A stretch of DNA of 64,000 bases from Peptostreptococcaceae bacterium (GTDB lineage: Bacteria; Bacillota; Clostridia; Peptostreptococcales; Peptostreptococcaceae). The position numbers were made by a program, and so were the translations under genes. Location of the stretch: positions 310,001 through 374,000 of the forward strand of contig CABIZO010000003.1 in assembly GCA_902363255.1 (NCBI GenBank), given 5' to 3'. Below, piece by piece: positions 8,936 through 18,475 of this stretch (positions within the stretch are counted from its first letter, which is position 1; each line of letters begins with the position of its first letter). The notes beneath the pieces are model-generated. The model saw only the letters and a list, made by a program, of their open reading frames with translations. It ran no database searches and was not told the DNA's origin.

Positions 8936-9849
8936 TTCTTCTATTCTATTAAATCCTTCTTTTATATTTTCCATGCTAGTTGCAAAAGATAACCTTATAT
9001 CCCCCTCGCCACCACTGCCAAAAGCATTACCTGGAACAACAGCAATTTGTTTTTCTTTTAAAAGCTCTATAGCAAATTCTTCAGAAGAAAGACCTGTTTT
9101 CTTTATATTTATAAATGCATAAAATGTTCCTTTAGGTTTTATAAGACTTATTTTATCTATCTTGTCAATTCTTTCGATTATATAATTTCGTGTTTTTTCA
9201 TACTCCTTTGTCATTTCTTTAGAGTAATCTTTATCATATTGTAGGGCTTTTACTCCAGCATACTGATTAGCTTCTGCAGCACATCCTACAATATTTTCTT
9301 GTAATTTGCACATTGCCTCAATTAAAGATTTTGGTGCTGCACTATATCCTAGTCTCCATCCTGTCATGGCATATTCTTTTGAAAAACTATTTATTACTAC
9401 TGTTCTTTCTTTCATTCCTTTAATAGTAGCAATACTTTTATGTTCATAGTTATCAAATATTATACTTTAATATCTGTATAATTTGACCAATATGGATTGC
9501 TAACTATAACTTCATCTCCTTGATCTAAAATTGCTAGAAATGAAATATATAATGAGCCCATTCCTCCTACTGTGACAATAACTTCACTATCTGCATCATA
9601 TTTAATTCCTAATTCTGATTCTAAATCTTTACATATAGCTTTTCTTAACTCACTTATCCCCTCATTTGAAGTATACTTTGTTTTTCCATTTCTTAGAGCT
9701 CTATAAGCTTCTTCAACTACCTTATTGCTATCTGTAAAATCAGGTTCTCCTATTGTAAATGAAATTATATTTTCATATTTTGATGATAAGTTTGCTATTT
9801 TTCTAATTCCAGATCCATCTATATTTTCAACTCCTTTAGATAACTTCAT
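8921..9849 (-). pseudogene. Class I aminotransferase with internal deletion
   Basis: The N-terminal 129 codons (from 9849) read MKLSKGVENIDGSGIRKIAN..., with IISFTIGEPDF and VIVTVGGMGSLYISF, to SNPYWSNYTDIKV, then stop at 9460. The C-terminal part resumes in another frame near 9450 with FDNYEHKSIATIKGMKERTV, then NSFSKEYAMTGWRLGY (the PLP lysine region), and runs to 8921. The pieces add up to roughly 300 residues against about 390 for the family. The missing part is the segment with the NNPTG and DEIY motifs. An internal deletion of roughly 270 bases with a frameshift explains this. Not functional as one protein. Confidence 0.9.
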
Positions 9850-9952
9850 AATTTATTAGCCACCTTTTACCTAGTAAGATTTCTGATTATTTTTTTGATA
9901 AAAGTATAATATACTTTCTTTTTTTATAACTATCTATGTTAAAAGTTTTACT

Positions 9953-9983
9953 AAAAAAATCACCAGAATGACTGGTGATTTTT
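9953..9983 (-). terminator. Intrinsic terminator of the DJ-1/pentapeptide operon
   Basis: AAATCACCAG-AATGA-CTGGTGATTT stem-loop with a T-run on the minus strand, directly after the pentapeptide gene's stop. Confidence 0.85.
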
Positions 9984-9985
9984 AT

Positions 9986-10840
9986 CTATTCTTCCCAATA
10001 AGAAGGTCTATCTATAAATACTGGCAATTTTGTTTTTGAATTTCCTATTGCGCTATTTATTTGAGCTTGAGTAAGAAACATAGTATTTTCGAGATTACAT
10101 CCTCTAATATCTATATCTCTCATATCTGCTCCAATGATAATCACTCCACTCAAATCCACATTTTGTAAGTTAGCTCCCATTAATAAAGCTCCTGCTAAAT
10201 TTTCCCCAATTAAATTTTTCTTTCTAAAGTCTTTTCCAATAAAATCAAAACCTAATGGATTATCACTTTTTTTACTTGAACTTATTCTTTTTCTTAAATG
10301 TGACCTTACTTCTTTTAATAAATAATTTACTTTATTTCTATGTTCTTCAATTTTTATATTTAATATATCTTTTGCAGAGCAATTTGTAAGACTTTCTGTT
10401 TCTTTTATCATATTTTCTATTTTAAGTTTTAAATCTTCTTTTTCTGTAAAAGTAATACCATCATATAAATACCAAATCATTTCTTGTAAATTTTTTACTG
10501 CTATAAAAACATCATACATTTCTTGTGCTTGATATGATGAAATATTCCAACTTGTACCCTTATAAATATTTTGAGCTACTTTTTGACCCGCTCCAAAGCA
10601 GTCATAATTTATACAACCTTTAAGATTTTTTTCACTTAAATCTTTATGTATTTTACATGTAAAATCTTTATTTAAGTTTTTACATGGTTTCCCTGCTTCC
10701 TTATCTTCTGGAAAATTATCCATAGTAGAAAAATATAATGCTACACAGCAAAATCCAAAACATTTACTACAATCTATCTTTAAATCCTCATGAGAATGTA
10801 TATTGCTATGTCTTCTATACTTCATATTCAGTCTCATCAT
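9986..10840 (-). CDS. Pentapeptide-repeat protein with Cys-rich N-terminal domain
   Basis: 284 residues. The N-terminal ~80 residues hold a cysteine cluster (CSKCFGFCC, then C in GKPC, FTCKIH, GCINYDCFG), probably a metal site. The middle is helical. From about residue 205 pentapeptide repeats appear (GEDLAGALLMGANLQNVDLS type, A(D/N)LxG pattern), forming a short right-handed beta helix. The first ATG overlaps the stop of the upstream DJ-1 gene (ATGA), so translation is coupled; an in-frame ATG lies four codons later. Function unknown; short pentapeptide runs like this need not bind gyrase. Confidence 0.8.
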   Translation of the reverse strand: MMRLNMKYRRHSNIHSHEDLKIDCSKCFGFCCVALYFSTMDNFPEDKEAGKPCKNLNKDFTCKIHKDLSEKNLKGCINYDCFGAGQKVAQNIYKGTSWNISSYQAQEMYDVFIAVKNLQEMIWYLYDGITFTEKEDLKLKIENMIKETESLTNCSAKDILNIKIEEHRNKVNYLLKEVRSHLRKRISSSKKSDNPLGFDFIGKDFRKKNLIGENLAGALLMGANLQNVDLSGVIIIGADMRDIDIRGCNLENTMFLTQAQINSAIGNSKTKLPVFIDRPSYWEE

Positions 10841-11403
10841 TTAGCAAATTTATTATAAAAATTCACTAACATTCCTTCCTTTATGTCCTCTACTTCATTT
10901 ATACAGCCTAACTCTCCCAATATTGTTAAGGCAAAAGCTAATGCAGTAGCTGGACCTCTACTAGTTATTATATTATCATCTATAACTACAGCCTCATCTT
11001 TCACATAATTAACTTTCTCTTTATTTTGAATAAATCCAGGGTAAGAAGTGCATTTTTTACCCTCTAATATATTAAAATATTCTAGGGTTTCTGGTGCAGC
11101 ACAAATAGCCGAAATGATCTTTTTATTTTCATTCATTTTTGTAATTAATTCTTTTACACAATCTGCCTTTAAATTTTCAGCACCTGGTAATCCTCCTGGA
11201 AGTACTACTGCATCATAATCTTTATAGTCAATCTCTTTAATATTACAATCAGATTTCACTATTATGTCATGAGTTCCTCTTACATACTCATCTTCAATTG
11301 AACACATCTTACAATCTATATTCCCTCTTCTAAGTACATCAACTACTGAAAGTGCTTCTACTTCTTCAAAACCATCTGCTAATAAAACTAATACTTTCTT
11401 CAT
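10837..11403 (-). CDS. DJ-1/PfpI family protein (YajL/ThiJ type)
   Basis: 188 residues from the ATG at 11403, chosen because AAAGGAGAGG lies just upstream and MKKVLVLLADGFEEVEAL is the canonical family start; a longer frame begins 12 codons earlier. The conserved Glu (GFEEVE, near residue 14) and the nucleophile-elbow Cys (SAICAAPETL, near residue 102) are both present, as is LPGGLPGAENL. Family members act as glyoxalase III, protein or nucleotide deglycases, or redox chaperones; the specific activity cannot be assigned. First gene of a two-gene operon. Confidence 0.9.
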   Translation of the reverse strand: MKKVLVLLADGFEEVEALSVVDVLRRGNIDCKMCSIEDEYVRGTHDIIVKSDCNIKEIDYKDYDAVVLPGGLPGAENLKADCVKELITKMNENKKIISAICAAPETLEYFNILEGKKCTSYPGFIQNKEKVNYVKDEAVVIDDNIITSRGPATALAFALTILGELGCINEVEDIKEGMLVNFYNKFAK

Positions 11404-11567
11404 TTTATCCTCTCCTTTATTCTTAATATTAATTTTCAATTGGAATCATTATCATATTGAATTTATTTTTCATTCTTGCTATTATTTAATAGATAGTTAT
11501 TATGAGCAAAAATTAAGAAAATTCATATATATTATTTAGCTATACATGAAACTTATGAGGTGAATCA

Positions 11568-12158
11568 ATGTTAATAAACACACATTTTATTATATCTAAA
11601 TCCATATTAGATAACCTAGAATCAAGTAAATCTTTTTTTATAAGTGAGAAAAATTTTATTTATGGCAATATTAAACCAGATATTTCCTCAAAATATGTTC
11701 TTAACAAACACTATTTAGAAGAATCCTTATCTATGGTTCTTGAAAAAATCAAATATTTATGTCAGTTAACTTTGGATTCTTTAAAAAAATATTTTTCTAT
11801 AAGTAAGCTAAGTCAAGAGCTAGGTGTTATTTGTCATTTTTTATGTGACTTTTTTACCACTCCTCACAGTGAGCGTTGGGAATTTTCACATAGCATGAAT
11901 AAGCATGTAGCTTATGAAAAAGAACTTGCTTCTTATGCTAAGGGAATGGATTTTTCAAATTGTGATTTAAATCATGAAATTGATCATACTGTTGAAGAGT
12001 TTTTCCAAAGCCTATACAAAAAATATAAATCTTGTCAAACAAGTTATGAAAACGATTTAAAATATTCATCATATGCTTGCCGTATGATTGTAAATCATGT
12101 TCTTGAATCTATTTTAATTAATACTGCAAACTCTTATACATTAGCAAACTGTGTGTAA
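11568..12158 (+). CDS. Zinc-dependent phospholipase C family protein
   Basis: 196 residues without a signal peptide. The motif GVICHFLCDFFTTPHS around residues 86-101 followed by SMNKHVAYEKEL matches the His/Asp zinc ligands of the zinc-dependent phospholipase C/S1-P1-like helical fold (PF00882), and an N-terminal H (residue 6) and a later HEIDHTVEEF would complete the site. The family includes secreted lecithinases, but small intracellular clostridial members like this have unknown substrates. Start follows GAGGTGAATC. Confidence 0.75.
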   Translation: MLINTHFIISKSILDNLESSKSFFISEKNFIYGNIKPDISSKYVLNKHYLEESLSMVLEKIKYLCQLTLDSLKKYFSISKLSQELGVICHFLCDFFTTPHSERWEFSHSMNKHVAYEKELASYAKGMDFSNCDLNHEIDHTVEEFFQSLYKKYKSCQTSYENDLKYSSYACRMIVNHVLESILINTANSYTLANCV

Positions 12159-12220
12159 ACTTAATTCTACTTGAGCACCTATGCTAATTATTATTTACTA
12201 TAAAATACATTCGTATCTTA

Positions 12221-12258
12221 AAATAAATAGGACTATTATATAGTCCTATTTATTTTTT
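12221..12258. terminator. Bidirectional intrinsic terminator
   Basis: AAATAAATAGGACTA pairs with TAGTCCTATTTATTT over a short loop, with T-runs on the plus side. Confidence 0.85.
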
Positions 12259-12365
12259 TAATTATTTCTATTCCCTCTCTAACACTATTAACTCCACTCA
12301 AAATTACTTCTCCATTATATTTTAGTTACAGATAAGCTAAGTCTGAATTAAATCTATTAGTTTCA
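12246..12365 (-). pseudogene. Short decayed gene tail
   Basis: The minus strand between cinA and the terminator reads LETNRFNSDLAYL, a TAA, then LKYNGEVILSGVNSVREGIE and IIKKINR. The protein-like composition with a stop and no start suggests the 3' end of a lost gene. Family not recognised. Confidence 0.35.
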
Positions 12366-12404
12366 AGTCACAAAATATATGCCTTATCTTTTTACTCCTA
12401 AAAG

Positions 12405-13643
12405 CTATACTATTTTCAATAATTCTAGTCTTAAGTCATTTAATAAAGTTTTACATGCTCTATATCTAATTTGTTGTCTATCTCCATTAAATATGTATTT
12501 TTTTACTATTGTTTTGCGGTTTATCGTAATTCCTATATACACAAGTCCTACTGGTTTTTCTACACTACCACCTTCTGGTCCCGCTATGCCTGTTGTTGAT
12601 AGTCCAATATTCGTATTGTATCTTGCTGCTACACCTTGAGCCATCTCTTTTGCACACTGCTCACTTACTGCTCCTACAGACTCCAAAGTTTCTTCTTTTA
12701 CCCCTAAAGTTTTAATTTTAGCTTCATTGGAATAAGTCACACATCCTTCCATAAAAACAGAAGATATTCCTGGATAATTAATTAAAGATGATGATACCAT
12801 TCCTCCAGTACAAGATTCTGCCACAGATATAGTCAAATTATTTTCTACTAAAAGCTTTGCAACTTCATCTTCTATTGTAGTTTCATCTTCTCCATATACA
12901 GCTTCCTTAAATCTATTTTTTATCTCTTTAGCTACTGGAAGTATTAATTTTTCCGCTTCCTCAACATTTTTCCCCTTTGCTGTTATTCTAACAGTACATT
13001 CTCCATCTTTTGCATAAGTTGCTATCGTAGGATTAATTTGTTTTTGTATTAAATCAAGTAAATCATTTTCAACCTTTGATTCTCCTATGCCAATTATTCT
13101 AAGAACTTTTGACTTAAGTATATTTTCACTATCTTTTTGCAAAAATGGTTTTACATAATTATCAAACATTGGCTTCATTTCTCTTGGAGGTCCTGGCATT
13201 ACAATTATAATTTTATTATCTTTTTCCATAATACATCCTGGAGCTGTACCATATTCATTTGGAAGTATTGTAGAATTTACAGGAAAATAAGCCTGTTTTT
13301 TGTTATTCTCCGTTGGTATTCTTTTCATTTTATTATGTATTTCTATGATTTTATCCCATGAAGGCTGATGAAATTCCATGTCCAAATTGAAATATTTAGC
13401 ACATACTTCTTTTGTAAGATCATCTTCTGTCGGACCTAAACCTCCCGTTAATATGACTAAATTACTTCTTCTAAAACTTTCTTCTAATTGATTAAACAGT
13501 CTTTTTTCATTATCTCCTACAGTTATTTGATAATATACATCTATCCCCATATTAGCAAGTTCATTGGACAAATAATGAGTGTTTGTATTTAATATGTCCC
13601 CTAAAAGTATTTCAGTACCTACAGTAATAATTTCTGCTTTCAT
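12405..13643 (-). CDS. cinA: CinA family competence/damage-inducible protein
   Basis: 412 residues from the ATG at 13643; AGAAGG lies about nine bases upstream, and the GTG three codons earlier would overlap that site. N-terminal MoCF/COG1058 domain: KAEIITVGTEILLGDILNTN, VILTGGLGPTEDD, then VMPGPPREMKPMF. C-terminal CinA amidase domain from about residue 255: LTISVAESCTGGMVSSSLI and STTGIAGPEGG, the motifs of NMN deamidase (PncC). Known CinA proteins act in pyridine nucleotide salvage (ADP-ribose pyrophosphatase plus NMN amidohydrolase). Single gene. Confidence 0.95.
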   Translation of the reverse strand: MKAEIITVGTEILLGDILNTNTHYLSNELANMGIDVYYQITVGDNEKRLFNQLEESFRRSNLVILTGGLGPTEDDLTKEVCAKYFNLDMEFHQPSWDKIIEIHNKMKRIPTENNKKQAYFPVNSTILPNEYGTAPGCIMEKDNKIIIVMPGPPREMKPMFDNYVKPFLQKDSENILKSKVLRIIGIGESKVENDLLDLIQKQINPTIATYAKDGECTVRITAKGKNVEEAEKLILPVAKEIKNRFKEAVYGEDETTIEDEVAKLLVENNLTISVAESCTGGMVSSSLINYPGISSVFMEGCVTYSNEAKIKTLGVKEETLESVGAVSEQCAKEMAQGVAARYNTNIGLSTTGIAGPEGGSVEKPVGLVYIGITINRKTIVKKYIFNGDRQQIRYRACKTLLNDLRLELLKIV

Positions 13644-14044
13644 TAATATCACCTTCTTAATTTATTTTAGATAATTTATTTCTGCACGATATTTTTATAA
13701 ATATAATACTCCATATATTTTCAATTTATATTAAAGATGATAAAAATTCAAGTAAAGTTAAAAAGTATTTTTGTTATTTATAAAATATGTACATAATAAA
13801 TTCATTTATTTAATTGAGCATACCTACTAGATATTAAACCACACCATTTGAAAATTGGTCTACTTGTGGTACTTTCAGATTTTACTCCTTAAACATATAA
13901 TTATTACTATAAAAATAAATTTGTAATAAAAATTATGGAAATTATTTGCTTGGTTAAAGCTAAATGCTAATGGCAAAAAATAAAGTATGTTAAATTTAAA
14001 ATCTTATGTTATTTATTCATGAGATATATTAAGGAGTGTTAATT
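13644..14044. other. 400-base divergent intergenic region
   Basis: Separates cinA (minus) from ddl (plus) and must hold both promoters. Very AT-rich apart from 13838-13870, where ACCACA and TGTGGT enclose a second short pairing (CCA-TTT/AAA-TGG), giving an imperfect hairpin of unknown role. No open frame of note. Confidence 0.5.
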
Positions 14045-14953
14045 ATGAAGAAAAAAGTTGCTGTTTTAATGGGTGGTATTTCTACTGAGAGAGAAGTATC
14101 TTTAAATTCGGGAAGAGCTGTTCTTAATGCTTTAGATAGAGATAAATATGAAGTACATGAAGTAGTTTTAAACGATAAAATGGATGTTATAAATAAAATG
14201 CCAGAAGGAATAGAGTTTGCCTATTTAATGTTACATGGTAAGTACGGTGAAGACGGGACTGTTCAAGCAATCTTAGAATCTATGGATATACCATACTCTG
14301 GATGCGGACCTTTAACTTCTGCCATGTGTATGGACAAAAATATAACTAAGAAAATGTTAAGAGATTCTGGTGTTCCAACTGCAGATTGGACTATAGCAAA
14401 ATCAATAGATGACATAGACTATGACAAAATAGAAGAAATGGGATATCCTGTTTTTATAAAACCAAATAGTGGAGGGTCTTCTGTTGCTACATTCAAAGTT
14501 GAAAGAAAAGAAGATGTAGAAACTGCTGTAAAAGCAGGTCTTGAAGTTGATGATGTGGTTATGATAGAACAATACTTACCAGGTGATGAATATACTTCTT
14601 TTGTATTAGATGGAGAAGTTTATCCTACGATAAAAATATCAACTACTACTGGTTTCTTTGATTATGAGGCAAAATATTCAACTGGTGCTAATGCTGCAAG
14701 AGAAGAAGTAGTTTATTTAGATGATGAATTACAAGAACAAATTAATAAGGCATCTAAAGCTATCTGGGATATATTCTATTGTAGAGCTTATGTAAGAGTA
14801 GATTTTATCTTATCAAATGGAAAATTCTATGTGCTTGAATTAAATACACTTCCAGGAATGACAACTACAAGCTTAATCCCAAGAAGTGCTAATGCCAAAG
14901 GTTTATCTTACAGCGAGTTAGTTGATAAAATAATGGAGACATCAATAAAATAA
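14045..14953 (+). CDS. ddl: D-alanine--D-alanine ligase
   Basis: 302 residues from ATG 14045, nine bases after AAGGAG; a GTG three codons earlier lies inside the ribosome site. ATP-grasp enzyme: VLMGGISTEREVSL at the start, LHGKYGEDGT near residue 65, MDKNITK, PVFIKPNSGGSSVA near 140-150, EQYLPGDEYT, and the metal/ATP loop RVDFILSNGKFYVLELNTLPGM near 255-275. Joins two D-Ala for peptidoglycan precursor synthesis in the cytoplasm. The active-site tyrosine-bearing loop (GFFDYEAKYS) indicates a D-Ala-D-Ala rather than a lactate-type ligase, by analogy with DdlB. Confidence 0.95.
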   Translation: MKKKVAVLMGGISTEREVSLNSGRAVLNALDRDKYEVHEVVLNDKMDVINKMPEGIEFAYLMLHGKYGEDGTVQAILESMDIPYSGCGPLTSAMCMDKNITKKMLRDSGVPTADWTIAKSIDDIDYDKIEEMGYPVFIKPNSGGSSVATFKVERKEDVETAVKAGLEVDDVVMIEQYLPGDEYTSFVLDGEVYPTIKISTTTGFFDYEAKYSTGANAAREEVVYLDDELQEQINKASKAIWDIFYCRAYVRVDFILSNGKFYVLELNTLPGMTTTSLIPRSANAKGLSYSELVDKIMETSIK

Positions 14954-15022
14954 GAATCTAGACTAAAATAAGTTTATTTAATATAATTACCTTATATATA
15001 AATAAAGCTTAGAGGTGATAAT

Positions 15023-16477
15023 TTGTTATTCTCCGATTTAATAATTAATGAGAATGAACCAATATATATTCAGATAAAAAAATATTTGGAAGAAATGATT
15101 TCCAAAGGCCTTCTTCCACACAACTCTAAGCTTCCTTCCACAAGGGAGCTTAGTTTACTTTTAAATGTAAGTAGAAATTCTATTGTCTCTGCTTACGAAG
15201 AATTAAAATCCGAAGGTACTATTTATTCTATTTCTGGAAAAGGAACTTTTGTAAATAGTGACAGTAGTATCAATAATAGTAATTGGAATATAAATTATAA
15301 AAATTTTGAAAACGATTATATGAAAACTGCTAATAATATGGATATTATGAAAAGTGAGATTCGTTGGAAATCAGGTCAAATTTCATTTAAAAGTATATCC
15401 CCTGATGGTGATCTGTTTGATATGGAAGAGTTAAAAAAATCTTTTTTAAATAGATTTAATTTAGAAGGCCATAAGTTACTTAATTATGGATATGCTCAAG
15501 GATATAAACCATTAATAGATTATTTACATAGCTATATGAACAAAAAGGGCGTAAGTACTGCAAGTAAAGATATTCTAATTACCAATGGTTTTACAGAAGG
15601 ATTAAACCTTATAATATCAACACTTACTAATAAAGGTGATTATATACTTTGTGAAAACCCTACTCATAACACCTCTATTAAAATAATGAAAGCTTATGGC
15701 CTTGATATAATTCCCATAAATATGAATGAAAATGGTCTTGATTTTGATGATTTAAATCTGAAACTAAAAAAATATAAAAATAAAATAAGGTTCTCTTATA
15801 TTACACCATCTTACCATAACCCTACTGGTATGGTAATGTCACCAGAAAATAGATACAAATTTTATGATTTAATGAAAAAAAATAATTTACCAATTATAGA
15901 AGATGGATTTAACGAAGAGCTTCTTTATTCTTCTTCTCATATTTTCCCTATTTGTTCTTTAGATAATAATAGCAATGGTGTAATTTATATTGGTAGTTTT
16001 TCTAAAATATTATTTCCTGGCCTTAGAATAGGATGGATTTTAGGTGATAAAACTCTCATAGATAGGTTAGAAAGTGTAAAAAGATGCACTACTATTCATG
16101 TATCTTTCTTAGATCAAGGTATCTTATATGATTATTTACAAAATGGAGCTTTTGAAAAGTACATAAAAAAAACACGAAAGTTTTATGGTGATAAATTTAA
16201 TTTTGCCAAACAATGTGTTAAAAAGTATATTGAATGTGAACACATCTTAGGTGATGGAGGACTTCATCTATTTTTAGTTTTCAAAAATATAAATACAAGA
16301 CAACTACTTAATGAATGCTATAAAAAAGATGTAATTTTTATGCCTGGTGATTTATTTTATATTGATGATAAAGGTAAAAATACTCTCCGTTTGGGTCTAT
16401 CTAGATTATCCGATGAAGATATAGAAAAAGGAATAAAAATTATAGGTGAAACCATAAAAGAATTAGACTTTGATTAA
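15023..16477 (+). CDS. MocR/PdxR-type GntR regulator with aminotransferase domain
   Basis: 484 residues starting at TTG behind AGAGGTGAT. Residues 1-75 form a GntR winged helix (PIYIQIKKYLEEMI, LPSTRELSLLLNVSRNSIVSAYEEL). The rest is a fold-type I aminotransferase: LNYGYAQGYKPLI, TNGFTEGLNLI, TPSYHNPTGMVMS, and the PLP lysine in GSFSKILFPGLRIGW. MocR regulators sense PLP or an amino-acid adduct and control vitamin B6, GABA or amino acid genes. It lies 367 bases before aspartate 4-decarboxylase on the same strand, the likeliest target. Its own terminator follows. Confidence 0.9.
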   Translation: MLFSDLIINENEPIYIQIKKYLEEMISKGLLPHNSKLPSTRELSLLLNVSRNSIVSAYEELKSEGTIYSISGKGTFVNSDSSINNSNWNINYKNFENDYMKTANNMDIMKSEIRWKSGQISFKSISPDGDLFDMEELKKSFLNRFNLEGHKLLNYGYAQGYKPLIDYLHSYMNKKGVSTASKDILITNGFTEGLNLIISTLTNKGDYILCENPTHNTSIKIMKAYGLDIIPINMNENGLDFDDLNLKLKKYKNKIRFSYITPSYHNPTGMVMSPENRYKFYDLMKKNNLPIIEDGFNEELLYSSSHIFPICSLDNNSNGVIYIGSFSKILFPGLRIGWILGDKTLIDRLESVKRCTTIHVSFLDQGILYDYLQNGAFEKYIKKTRKFYGDKFNFAKQCVKKYIECEHILGDGGLHLFLVFKNINTRQLLNECYKKDVIFMPGDLFYIDDKGKNTLRLGLSRLSDEDIEKGIKIIGETIKELDFD

Positions 16478-16495
16478 ATTATAAATTCTTAATAT

Positions 16496-16532
16496 AAAAA
16501 ATGCGTAATTTTTAAAACTTACGCATTTTTTA
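16496..16532 (+). terminator. Intrinsic terminator
   Basis: AAAAATGCGTAA pairs with TTACGCATTTTTT after the MocR-type gene. Confidence 0.88.
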
Positions 16533-16740
16533 TATTAAATAATATTTTTCACTTTTTTATTATTTATTGTCTTTAATTATTACAAAATTTAATTTATTAC
16601 AATATCATTATTTTCTTCTACTCATTTTTAATCGTGCTCTTCCACTTTATAATAAGTTGATGTTTTTTTAGATTTCTTTTTATATTAAAGACTTCCAAGC
16701 ATTATGCTTTATATGTTATAATATTATTGAATATTTAACC

Positions 16741-16771
16741 TTACTTATTAAGATTACTATACAATAAGTAA
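16741..16771. promoter_or_regulatory. Inverted repeat upstream of aspartate 4-decarboxylase
   Basis: TTACTTATT and AATAAGTAA are exact reverse complements with 13 bases between, just downstream of a TATAAT box and 74 bases before the aspD start. Placement suits an operator for the neighbouring MocR-type regulator, although MocR proteins more often use direct repeats. Confidence 0.35.
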
Positions 16772-16844
16772 ATTTAAATATTAATGGAATAATATTTATA
16801 TCAAAAACTTATCTTGATAAAATTACATAGGGAGGAATCTTTTA

Positions 16845-18473
16845 ATGGCGGATATAAATCTTAATAGACAAGAATTAGAAAATATATATGGTCAAATAAG
16901 TCCTTTTGAGTTTAAAAATAAACTTATAGAACTTGCAACTATATCAAATAGAAAAAGTACTAGAACTTTACTTGATGCAGGTCGTGGGAATCCAAACTGG
17001 GTTGCTGCCACACCTAGAGAAGCATTCTTTACTTTTGGTCATTTTGCAATAACAGAAAGTAGATTTTCTTGGGACAACGGTGATTTAACTGGAATTCCTA
17101 AAAAAACAGGTATATATGATCGTTTTTGTAAATTTATAGAAGATAATTCTTCTATGCCAGGAGTAGATACTTTAAAAGAAATAATCGATTACGGTATTAA
17201 TGATTTAAACTTTAATGCAGATTATTTCTTACATGAATTAACTGATGCAATAATTGGAGACAATTATCCTTTCCCTGATAGAATGCTTATTCATATAGAA
17301 AAAATAGTTAAAGAATATTTGAAAGAAGAAATGAAATATGACTTAGAAAAAGGTGGCGACTTTAATGTTTTTGCAGTTGAAGGTGCTACTGCTGCCATGT
17401 GTTATATATTTGACTCTTTAATAGCAAACAATCTTCTTCTTAAAGGTGATAAAATTGCTATAATGACTCCAGTATTTACACCATACTTAGAAATACCTCA
17501 TCTTCCAAGATACGAGTTTGAGGTTGTATATATAAACTCTGATGAAGTTGATGAAAAAGGTGAACATACTTGGCAATGTTCTGAAAAGGAATTAGAGAAA
17601 CTTGCAGATTCAGATATAAAAGCACTGTTTGTTGTTAATCCAAGTAATCCACCTTCAGTTGCCATATCTGATAAGTCCATATCAAAAATAGTAGATATCG
17701 TTAATAATCATAATCCTAATTTAATGATAATCTCAGATGATGTTTATGGTACTTTTGTTCCAGGATTCAGATCTTTGATGGCTGACTTACCATACAATAC
17801 TATAGGAACTTATTCTTACTCTAAGTACTTTGGTGTTACAGGATGGAGACTTGGTACTATAGCATTACATGAAGAAAATGTATTTGATAAATTAATAGGA
17901 GAACTTCCTTATTCTATAAGAAAAAGAACTAATAGAAGATATGCTGATATGAATCCAATACCAGAAAACGTACCTTTTATAGATAGAATAGTTGCTGATA
18001 GTAGACAGGTTGCTCTAAATCATACTGCTGGTCTTTCTACTCCACAACAAGTTCAAATGGCATTCTTCTCTGCTTTCACTCTTATAGATAAAAAGAACGA
18101 ATATAAGAAAAAGACTATGGATATATGTATCAGACGTAAGAAATTATTATTTAATTCTTTAGGACTAGAATTAGATAATAATCCAAATGATGCTTGTTAC
18201 TATACTCAATTTGATTTATTACAATGGGCTGAAAAAAATCACGGTATAGAATTTGCTAACTATTTAAAAGCAAACTACAAACCTGTAGATATATTATTTG
18301 ATTTAGCTCAAGATTCATCAATAGTTTTACTTGGTGGTGGTGGATTTGCTGGTCCTGAATGGTCTATAAGAATTTCACTTGCTAACCTTTATGATGAGGC
18401 TTATGCAACTATTGGTATAGCTTTAAGAAGAATACTTGATGACTATGTTACTAAATGGAAAAAAACTTTATAA
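16845..18473 (+). CDS. aspD: Aspartate 4-decarboxylase (bifunctional aspartate aminotransferase)
   Basis: 542 residues, the length of AsdA/AspD rather than of ordinary aminotransferases. Seen: LLDAGRGNPNWVAATPREAF near residue 42, FAVEGATAAMCYIF near 178, VVNPSNPPSVAIS near 264, ISDDVYGTFVPGF near 296, and the PLP lysine in YSYSKYFGVTGWRLG near 325. Converts L-aspartate to L-alanine and CO2. With an aspartate:alanine exchanger (not in this window) the reaction makes a proton-motive decarboxylation cycle. GGGAGG ribosome site. Probably regulated by the MocR-type gene upstream. Confidence 0.93.
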   Translation: MADINLNRQELENIYGQISPFEFKNKLIELATISNRKSTRTLLDAGRGNPNWVAATPREAFFTFGHFAITESRFSWDNGDLTGIPKKTGIYDRFCKFIEDNSSMPGVDTLKEIIDYGINDLNFNADYFLHELTDAIIGDNYPFPDRMLIHIEKIVKEYLKEEMKYDLEKGGDFNVFAVEGATAAMCYIFDSLIANNLLLKGDKIAIMTPVFTPYLEIPHLPRYEFEVVYINSDEVDEKGEHTWQCSEKELEKLADSDIKALFVVNPSNPPSVAISDKSISKIVDIVNNHNPNLMIISDDVYGTFVPGFRSLMADLPYNTIGTYSYSKYFGVTGWRLGTIALHEENVFDKLIGELPYSIRKRTNRRYADMNPIPENVPFIDRIVADSRQVALNHTAGLSTPQQVQMAFFSAFTLIDKKNEYKKKTMDICIRRKKLLFNSLGLELDNNPNDACYYTQFDLLQWAEKNHGIEFANYLKANYKPVDILFDLAQDSSIVLLGGGGFAGPEWSIRISLANLYDEAYATIGIALRRILDDYVTKWKKTL

Positions 18474-18475
18474 AT

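Larger units (their letters stand above)
16478..16844 (+). other. 367-base region ahead of aspD: terminator, then promoter/operator candidate
   Basis: Holds the MocR gene's terminator (16496-16532), a TATAAT at 16717-16722 with a poor -35, and a perfect 9-base inverted repeat TTACTTATT/AATAAGTAA at 16741-16771. No gene seen. Confidence 0.45.

Noticed and set aside
8921..9849. Two separate small aminotransferase genes
   Set aside because: The pieces are complementary parts of one protein, in order on one strand, with the middle missing; the second ATG has no proper ribosome site.
13838..13870. Transposon end or regulatory RNA at the ACCACA/TGTGGT hairpin
   Set aside because: Short imperfect pairing, no transposase, no second copy seen in the window; kept only as a note.
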